A model generated the notes under the pieces. That model saw nothing but the letters and a program-made list of their open reading frames with translations. It was not told the origin of the DNA and did not search any database. Shown here piece after piece: positions 59,664 to 64,000 of a DNA stretch of 64,000 nt. The DNA comes from Pseudescherichia sp031998825. GTDB taxonomy: Bacteria > Pseudomonadota > Gammaproteobacteria > Enterobacterales > Enterobacteriaceae. Every line of letters starts with the position of its first letter. Position 1 is the first letter of the stretch. The stretch lies in NCBI RefSeq assembly GCF_031998825.1, contig NZ_DAMACX010000019.1, positions 14,700-78,699 of the forward strand, written 5' to 3'. A program made the position numbers and the translations under genes.

Positions 59664-60335
59664 TCAGGCAATATTCAGGTATTTATGCGTCTGCATCGAC
59701 AGACGCCAGTTGCGAGCGATGCAGGTCTCAATGCACAGACGCGTCGCATCCTCTTTCTGGCTGATCGGCTGAAGCGCAATTACTCGCGGCTTGTCGTCGT
59801 GCAGGGTCGCCAGCAGTTCATCCAGCGCCTCAACGTCGCGCATCCGGCCAACCGGGTGCTTGATCTCATCTGCACGATCCAACGCCTGCTGTAAAATATC
59901 GTACCCGCCGCGCATGTTCACCTTCGGTGAAACTGTTACCCAGGTGTTAGTCGAGGTGCGGACTTCGTGAGTGCCGCTGGTTTCGATCTGGCAGCTAAAG
60001 CCATTTTTCTCCAGCAGCATGGTCAGCGGGATCAGATCGTGAATGCAGGGTTCGCCACCGGTGATCACCACGTGGCGAGCGGTATAGCCCTGGCGCTCAA
60101 TAATGGCCAGCAGATCTTCACTGCTTGCCGGGCCCCACTTGTCGCTCTCTTTGGTTTTCGCCAGCACGCTGTAGAGGGACACTTCTCGATCGGCGAGCTT
60201 ATCCCAGGTGTGCTTGGTATCGCACCAGGCACAGCCTACCGGGCATCCCTGCAGCCGGATAAAAATAGCGGGAACGCCGGTAAAGTAACCCTCGCCTTGC
60301 AGGGTCTGGAACATCTCATTAATCGGGTACTGCAT
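59664..60335 (-). CDS. queE: 7-carboxy-7-deazaguanine synthase QueE
   Basis: 223 residues from ATG 60335, matching E. coli MQYPINEMFQ; ATGs at 60341 and 60392 are upstream alternatives. Radical SAM enzyme forming 7-carboxy-7-deazaguanine. Cluster cysteines in GCPVGCAWCDTKHTW near residue 30-44 and the SAM-binding ITGGEPCIHDL. Works directly after QueD. Confidence 0.96.
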   Translation of the reverse strand: MQYPINEMFQTLQGEGYFTGVPAIFIRLQGCPVGCAWCDTKHTWDKLADREVSLYSVLAKTKESDKWGPASSEDLLAIIERQGYTARHVVITGGEPCIHDLIPLTMLLEKNGFSCQIETSGTHEVRTSTNTWVTVSPKVNMRGGYDILQQALDRADEIKHPVGRMRDVEALDELLATLHDDKPRVIALQPISQKEDATRLCIETCIARNWRLSMQTHKYLNIA

Positions 60336-60422
60336 ACTCATCTCTGTTTGGCTATAAAACGTAAGTATCGCAGATCCCTGCCCTAAGGTCATGTGCAGCA
60401 GCTGCGCTATTGCAGCAATAAA

Positions 60423-60444
60423 AAAACCCGCCGCAGCGGGTTTT
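60423..60444 (-). terminator. Terminator of eno
   Basis: AAAACCCGC, loop CGCA, GCGGGTTTT: nine perfect pairs with the U tract on the minus strand, 26 bases after the eno stop. Confidence 0.92.
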
Positions 60445-60469
60445 CTATTAAGAGTAAAAAGTCAGGTGA

Positions 60470-61768
60470 TTATGCCTGGCCTTTGATCTCTTTACGACCG
60501 TTGTACGGTGCTTGTTCACCCAGCGCTTCTTCGATACGAATCAGCTGGTTGTACTTAGCAACGCGGTCAGAACGGCTCATGGAACCGGTTTTGATCTGGC
60601 CAGCAGCGGTACCCACAGCCAGGTCAGCAATGGTTGCATCTTCAGTTTCGCCAGAGCGGTGAGAGATAACCGCAGTGTAGCCAGCGTCTTTCGCCATTTT
60701 GATCGCAGCCAGAGTTTCGGTCAGAGAGCCGATCTGGTTGAATTTGATCAGGATGGAGTTAACGATGCCTTTCTCGATGCCTTCTTTCAGGATCTTGGTG
60801 TTGGTTACGAACAGGTCGTCGCCCACCAGCTGGATTTTGTCGCCCAGCACTTTGGTCTGGTATGCAAAGCCGGTCCAGTCAGACTCGTCCAGGCCATCTT
60901 CGATGGAGACGATCGGATACTGTTTGGTCAGATCTTCCAGGAAGTGGGTGAACTCTTCAGAGGTGAATGCTTTGTTGCCTTCGCCAGCCAGAACGTATTT
61001 GCCATCTTTGTAGAACTCAGAGGCTGCACAGTCCATCGCCAGAGTGATGTCGGTACCCAGCTCGTAGCCCGCTGCTTTTACCGCTTCAGCGATAACAGCC
61101 AGTGCTTCGGCGTTGGAGCCCAGGTTCGGCGCGTAGCCGCCTTCGTCGCCCACAGCGGTGTTCATGCCTTTAGACTTCAGCACTTTCGCCAGGTTGTGGA
61201 ACACTTCTGAACCCATACGTACGGCTTCTTTCAGGGATTTCGCGCCAACCGGCTGAATCATAAATTCCTGAATGTCTACGTTGTTGTCAGCGTGCTCGCC
61301 ACCGTTGATGATGTTCATCATCGGAACCGGCATAGAGTATTTGCCCGGGGTGCCGTTCAGTTCAGCGATGTGCGCATACAGCGGCAGGCCTTTAGAAGCA
61401 GCGGCAGCTTTGGCGTTCGCCAGGGAAACAGCCAGAATTGCGTTAGCACCGAAGTTAGATTTGTTCTCAGTACCGTCCAGGTCGATCATGATCTTATCGA
61501 TGTTAGCCTGATCTTTGGCGTCTTTGCCAAGGATAGCCTGAGCGATCGGGCCGTTAACTGCGCCAACGGCTTTGGTCACGCCTTTACCCAGGAAACGGGA
61601 TTTGTCGCCATCGCGCAGTTCCAGCGCTTCGCGGGAACCGGTAGAAGCACCTGACGGGGCAGCAGCCATACCGACGAAACCACCTTCCAGGTGTACTTCG
61701 GCTTCAACAGTCGGGTTACCACGGGAGTCGATGATTTCACGACCGATGACTTTAACGATTTTGGACAT
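60470..61768 (-). CDS. eno: Enolase
   Basis: 432 residues, standard length. Interconverts 2-phosphoglycerate and phosphoenolpyruvate; also part of the RNA degradosome. Conserved SRGNPTVEAEV near residue 15-25, catalytic Glu/Lys regions, SIEDGLDESDW, and AVISHRSGETEDATIADLAV near residue 368-388. Codon use is strongly biased, as for a highly expressed gene. Downstream of pyrG with a hairpin in between. Confidence 0.99.
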   Translation of the reverse strand: MSKIVKVIGREIIDSRGNPTVEAEVHLEGGFVGMAAAPSGASTGSREALELRDGDKSRFLGKGVTKAVGAVNGPIAQAILGKDAKDQANIDKIMIDLDGTENKSNFGANAILAVSLANAKAAAASKGLPLYAHIAELNGTPGKYSMPVPMMNIINGGEHADNNVDIQEFMIQPVGAKSLKEAVRMGSEVFHNLAKVLKSKGMNTAVGDEGGYAPNLGSNAEALAVIAEAVKAAGYELGTDITLAMDCAASEFYKDGKYVLAGEGNKAFTSEEFTHFLEDLTKQYPIVSIEDGLDESDWTGFAYQTKVLGDKIQLVGDDLFVTNTKILKEGIEKGIVNSILIKFNQIGSLTETLAAIKMAKDAGYTAVISHRSGETEDATIADLAVGTAAGQIKTGSMSRSDRVAKYNQLIRIEEALGEQAPYNGRKEIKGQA

Positions 61769-61808
61769 TAGGATTTCCTCAGTACAAGTTAATTAAAACT
61801 CCAGACAA

Positions 61809-61834
61809 TCGATGCACCCCAGGGGGTGCATCGA
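61809..61834 (-). terminator. Strong hairpin between pyrG and eno
   Basis: TCGATGCACCCC/GGGGTGCATCGA, a 12-base perfect stem with a two-base gap, 12 bases after the pyrG stop. No T tract follows, so it may be an attenuator, an mRNA-processing site or a 3'-end stabiliser rather than a full terminator. Confidence 0.6.
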
Positions 61835-61845
61835 CGCTCTAACTC

Positions 61846-63483
61846 TTACTTCGCCTGACGCTTCTGGTAGTCGCTGGCGGCCTTCACAAAGCCTGAGAAC
61901 AGCGGATGCCCATCGCGCGGCGTTGAAGTAAATTCCGGGTGGAACTGACAGGCAACAAACCACGGATGGTTTGGCACCTCGATGATCTCGACCAACTGAT
62001 CATCGCCGGAACGGCCTGCAACACGCAGACCCGCAGCTTCAATTTGTTTCAACAGCATGTTGTTAACTTCATAGCGGTGACGATGACGTTCGACAATAGT
62101 CGGCGAACCGTACATCTGACGCACCAGGCTATCATCATCAAGCTGGCACTGCTGTGCGCCAAGGCGCATTGTGCCGCCCAGGTCGCTCTTCTCAGAGCGC
62201 ACTTCGACGTTGCCTTCTTCGTCACGCCATTCGGTAATGAGAGCCACAACCGGGAACTTACAGTCTGGCACAAATTCCGTTGAGTTAGCGTTGTCCATCC
62301 CCGCCACGTTGCGCGCAAACTCGATCAGCGCAACCTGCATACCCAGGCAGATACCTAGATAAGGAATATTGTGTTCACGCGCATAGCGCGCGGTGGCGAT
62401 CTTACCTTCTACGCCACGGTAGCCGAAGCCACCAGGGATCAGGATAGCATCCAGATCCTTCAAGATTTCTACACCACGTGTTTCAACATCTTGCGAATCG
62501 ATCAATTTGATGTTGACGGTAACACGGTTTTTCAGGCCGCCATGCTTCAGCGCTTCAATCACCGACTTGTAGGCATCCGGCAGTTCAATGTACTTGCCGA
62601 CCATACCGATGGTGACTTCACCTGACGGATTCGCCTCTTCGTAGATAACCTGTTCCCATTCGCTCAGGTTAGCTTCCGGACAGTTCAAGCTGAATCGTTT
62701 ACAAATATAATCGTCCAGCCCCTGTGATTTCAACAGGCCTGGAATTTTATAAATCGAATCGACGTCTTTCATTGAAATAACGGCCTTTTCCGGCACGTTA
62801 CAGAACAATGCAATTTTCGCACGTTCGTTGGCAGGTACGGCGCGATCGGAGCGGCAAACCAGGATGTCCGGCTGAATACCGATAGAGAGCAGCTCTTTTA
62901 CCGAGTGCTGGGTTGGCTTGGTTTTCACTTCGCCCGCGGCAGCCATATACGGCACCAAGGTAAGGTGCATAAACAGCGCGTGTTCACGGCCGATATCTAC
63001 CGCCAGCTGGCGGATCGCTTCGAGGAACGGCAGGGATTCGATATCACCTACGGTACCGCCAATCTCAACCAGCACCACGTCGTGGCCTTCGCCACCGGCA
63101 ATGATGCGCTCTTTAATGGCGTTAGTGATGTGCGGAATAACCTGAACGGTTGCGCCCAGGTAGTCGCCACGGCGCTCTTTGCGCAGTACGTCAGAGTAAA
63201 TACGGCCAGTAGTGAAGTTGTTGCGGCGCGTCATTTTGGTGCGAATGAAACGCTCGTAGTGGCCCAGATCCAGGTCGGTTTCGGCGCCGTCTTCCGTAAC
63301 GAACACTTCCCCGTGTTGGATTGGACTCATGGTACCCGGATCGACGTTGATATACGGATCCAGTTTCATCATGGTCACGTTAAGGCCACGGGCTTCAAGA
63401 ATGGCTGCGAGGGAGGCGGCTGCAATGCCTTTACCCAGAGAGGATACAACCCCGCCGGTCACAAAAATATAGTTCGTTGTCAT
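61846..63483 (-). CDS. pyrG: CTP synthase
   Basis: 545 residues (E. coli 545). Aminates UTP to CTP with glutamine. N-terminal synthetase: VTGGVVSSLGKGIAAASLAA at residues 8-27, and MKLDPYINVDPGTMSPIQHG; C-terminal glutaminase: LGICLGMQVALIEFARN with nucleophile Cys379 and the HPEFTSTP His/Glu pair near residue 515. Upstream of eno. Confidence 0.99.
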   Translation of the reverse strand: MTTNYIFVTGGVVSSLGKGIAAASLAAILEARGLNVTMMKLDPYINVDPGTMSPIQHGEVFVTEDGAETDLDLGHYERFIRTKMTRRNNFTTGRIYSDVLRKERRGDYLGATVQVIPHITNAIKERIIAGGEGHDVVLVEIGGTVGDIESLPFLEAIRQLAVDIGREHALFMHLTLVPYMAAAGEVKTKPTQHSVKELLSIGIQPDILVCRSDRAVPANERAKIALFCNVPEKAVISMKDVDSIYKIPGLLKSQGLDDYICKRFSLNCPEANLSEWEQVIYEEANPSGEVTIGMVGKYIELPDAYKSVIEALKHGGLKNRVTVNIKLIDSQDVETRGVEILKDLDAILIPGGFGYRGVEGKIATARYAREHNIPYLGICLGMQVALIEFARNVAGMDNANSTEFVPDCKFPVVALITEWRDEEGNVEVRSEKSDLGGTMRLGAQQCQLDDDSLVRQMYGSPTIVERHRHRYEVNNMLLKQIEAAGLRVAGRSGDDQLVEIIEVPNHPWFVACQFHPEFTSTPRDGHPLFSGFVKAASDYQKRQAK

Positions 63484-63642
63484 GCTGAACCTGAGAAGTT
63501 AGGGTGAAACGATGGAATAACCAGGACGGGAAAGTAGTATACCCGAACACGGCGAGCGCCACAAACTTTCATTCTCCGTCTCCTGTCTCAGGCTTTGACT
63601 CATATTGGGAGTGAGAAAATAGCCCCTTTTGGGTAAATGTTT

Positions 63643-63695
63643 TTGACGCAAATCAAGCGCTTGTCATTTAAAAAATCACACAAATTGCGCTTGAT
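63643..63695. promoter_or_regulatory. Dyads in the mazG-pyrG intergenic region
   Basis: Plus strand TTGACGCAAATCAA (63643-63656) differs by one base from the FNR consensus TTGAT-N4-ATCAA. ATCAAGCGC (63652-63660) faces GCGCTTGAT (63687-63695), a nine-base perfect dyad separated by an AT-rich 26-base spacer. Probably part of the pyrG promoter; function not established. Confidence 0.35.
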
Positions 63696-63707
63696 CGCAA
63701 AAACCCG

Positions 63708-64000
63708 TTAGAGATCAGATTCCTGGCGTTTTACTTCCTGCCACACTTCTTCCATCGCGTCGAGGTCCACACCGGTCATTTCCAGGCCACGGGCGGCGAT
63801 AATGCGTTCCACTTCCCGGAAGCGACGTTCGAATTTGAGGTTAGCTTTTTGCTGCGCCACCTCGGCTTTGACCCCTAAATGACGTGAAAGATTGACGGTG
63901 GCAAACAGCAGATCGCCCATCTCCTCTTCCAGCTTATCCTGATCCACGACTGCCTGTTGCGCTTCGTGCATCACCTCGTCGATCTCTTCATGCACTTTGT
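63708..64000 (-). CDS. mazG: Nucleoside triphosphate pyrophosphohydrolase MazG, C-terminal part
   Basis: The last 97 codons are visible and the gene continues past the right edge. The acidic motif EEEMGDLLFATVNLSRHLGV is the magnesium-binding helix of the second MazG domain, and the tail ends EVWQEVKRQESDL as in E. coli. MazG hydrolyses (deoxy)NTPs and lowers ppGpp. Here it lies upstream of pyrG, as in E. coli. Confidence 0.95.
   Translation of the reverse strand, partial: KVHEEIDEVMHEAQQAVVDQDKLEEEMGDLLFATVNLSRHLGVKAEVAQQKANLKFERRFREVERIIAARGLEMTGVDLDAMEEVWQEVKRQESDL

Overview
The window is a chromosomal segment of an enteric bacterium (Enterobacteriaceae; gene content is closest to the Enterobacter/Kosakonia/Leclercia/Klebsiella side rather than Escherichia). 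The evidence is the ordered hyc-hyp-fhlA block, the mutS / rpoS-nlpD-pcm-surE-truD-ispF-ispD-ftsB block, the cysDNC and cysJIH operons, queD/queE and eno-pyrG-mazG, all encoding proteins nearly identical in length and motifs to those of Escherichia coli, together with enteric REP elements between genes. A species call is not possible by eye.

Region 1 (1-9870): formate hydrogenlyase. hycABCDE (minus) and hypABCDE-fhlA (plus) diverge from a shared control region with two good sigma-54 promoters and FhlA-type upstream sites; a second FhlA-like dyad lies between hycA and hycB. fhlA ends inside a four-unit REP array.

Region 2 (10266-38274): a roughly 28 kb accessory block between ygbA and mutS. 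It holds a DUF2171 gene, an EAL-HDOD protein, a guanidine-assimilation operon (ABC transporter, the two carboxyguanidine-deiminase-type DUF1989 proteins, and a 1203-residue urea/guanidine carboxylase) preceded by a recognisable guanidine-I (ykkC) riboswitch with a terminator and by a sigma-54 promoter, a tandem DMT pair with a divergent LysR regulator, a small lipoprotein, a GAF protein with a ruined GGDEF motif, a Fic protein with a convergent small ORF carrying a Fic-inhibitor-like motif, pgaABCD for poly-N-acetylglucosamine, a GlxA-type regulator, a second GAPDH preceded by 13-bp tandem repeats, an AT-rich 457-residue protein with a beta/gamma-crystallin-like start, an exported type I dehydroquinase, an aldo-keto reductase and an ankyrin lipoprotein.

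Region 3 (38484-51493): housekeeping core. mutS, osmC with a sigma-S-type promoter, rpoS-nlpD, pcm-surE-truD-ispF-ispD-ftsB as a tightly overlapping chain, ygbE, and cysDNC for sulfate activation.

Region 4 (51792-64000): iap, then two toxin-antitoxin modules (MazEF-like and Xre/RES) in the slot between iap and cysH where E. coli carries its CRISPR-Cas locus, then cysHIJ (sulfite production and reduction), queD and queE (queuosine precursor), eno, pyrG and the 3' end of mazG.

The most interesting system is the guanidine operon: nitrogen control (sigma-54) and ligand control (riboswitch termination) appear stacked on one leader, and the operon carries no allophanate hydrolase gene in this window, although that enzyme is needed to finish the pathway.
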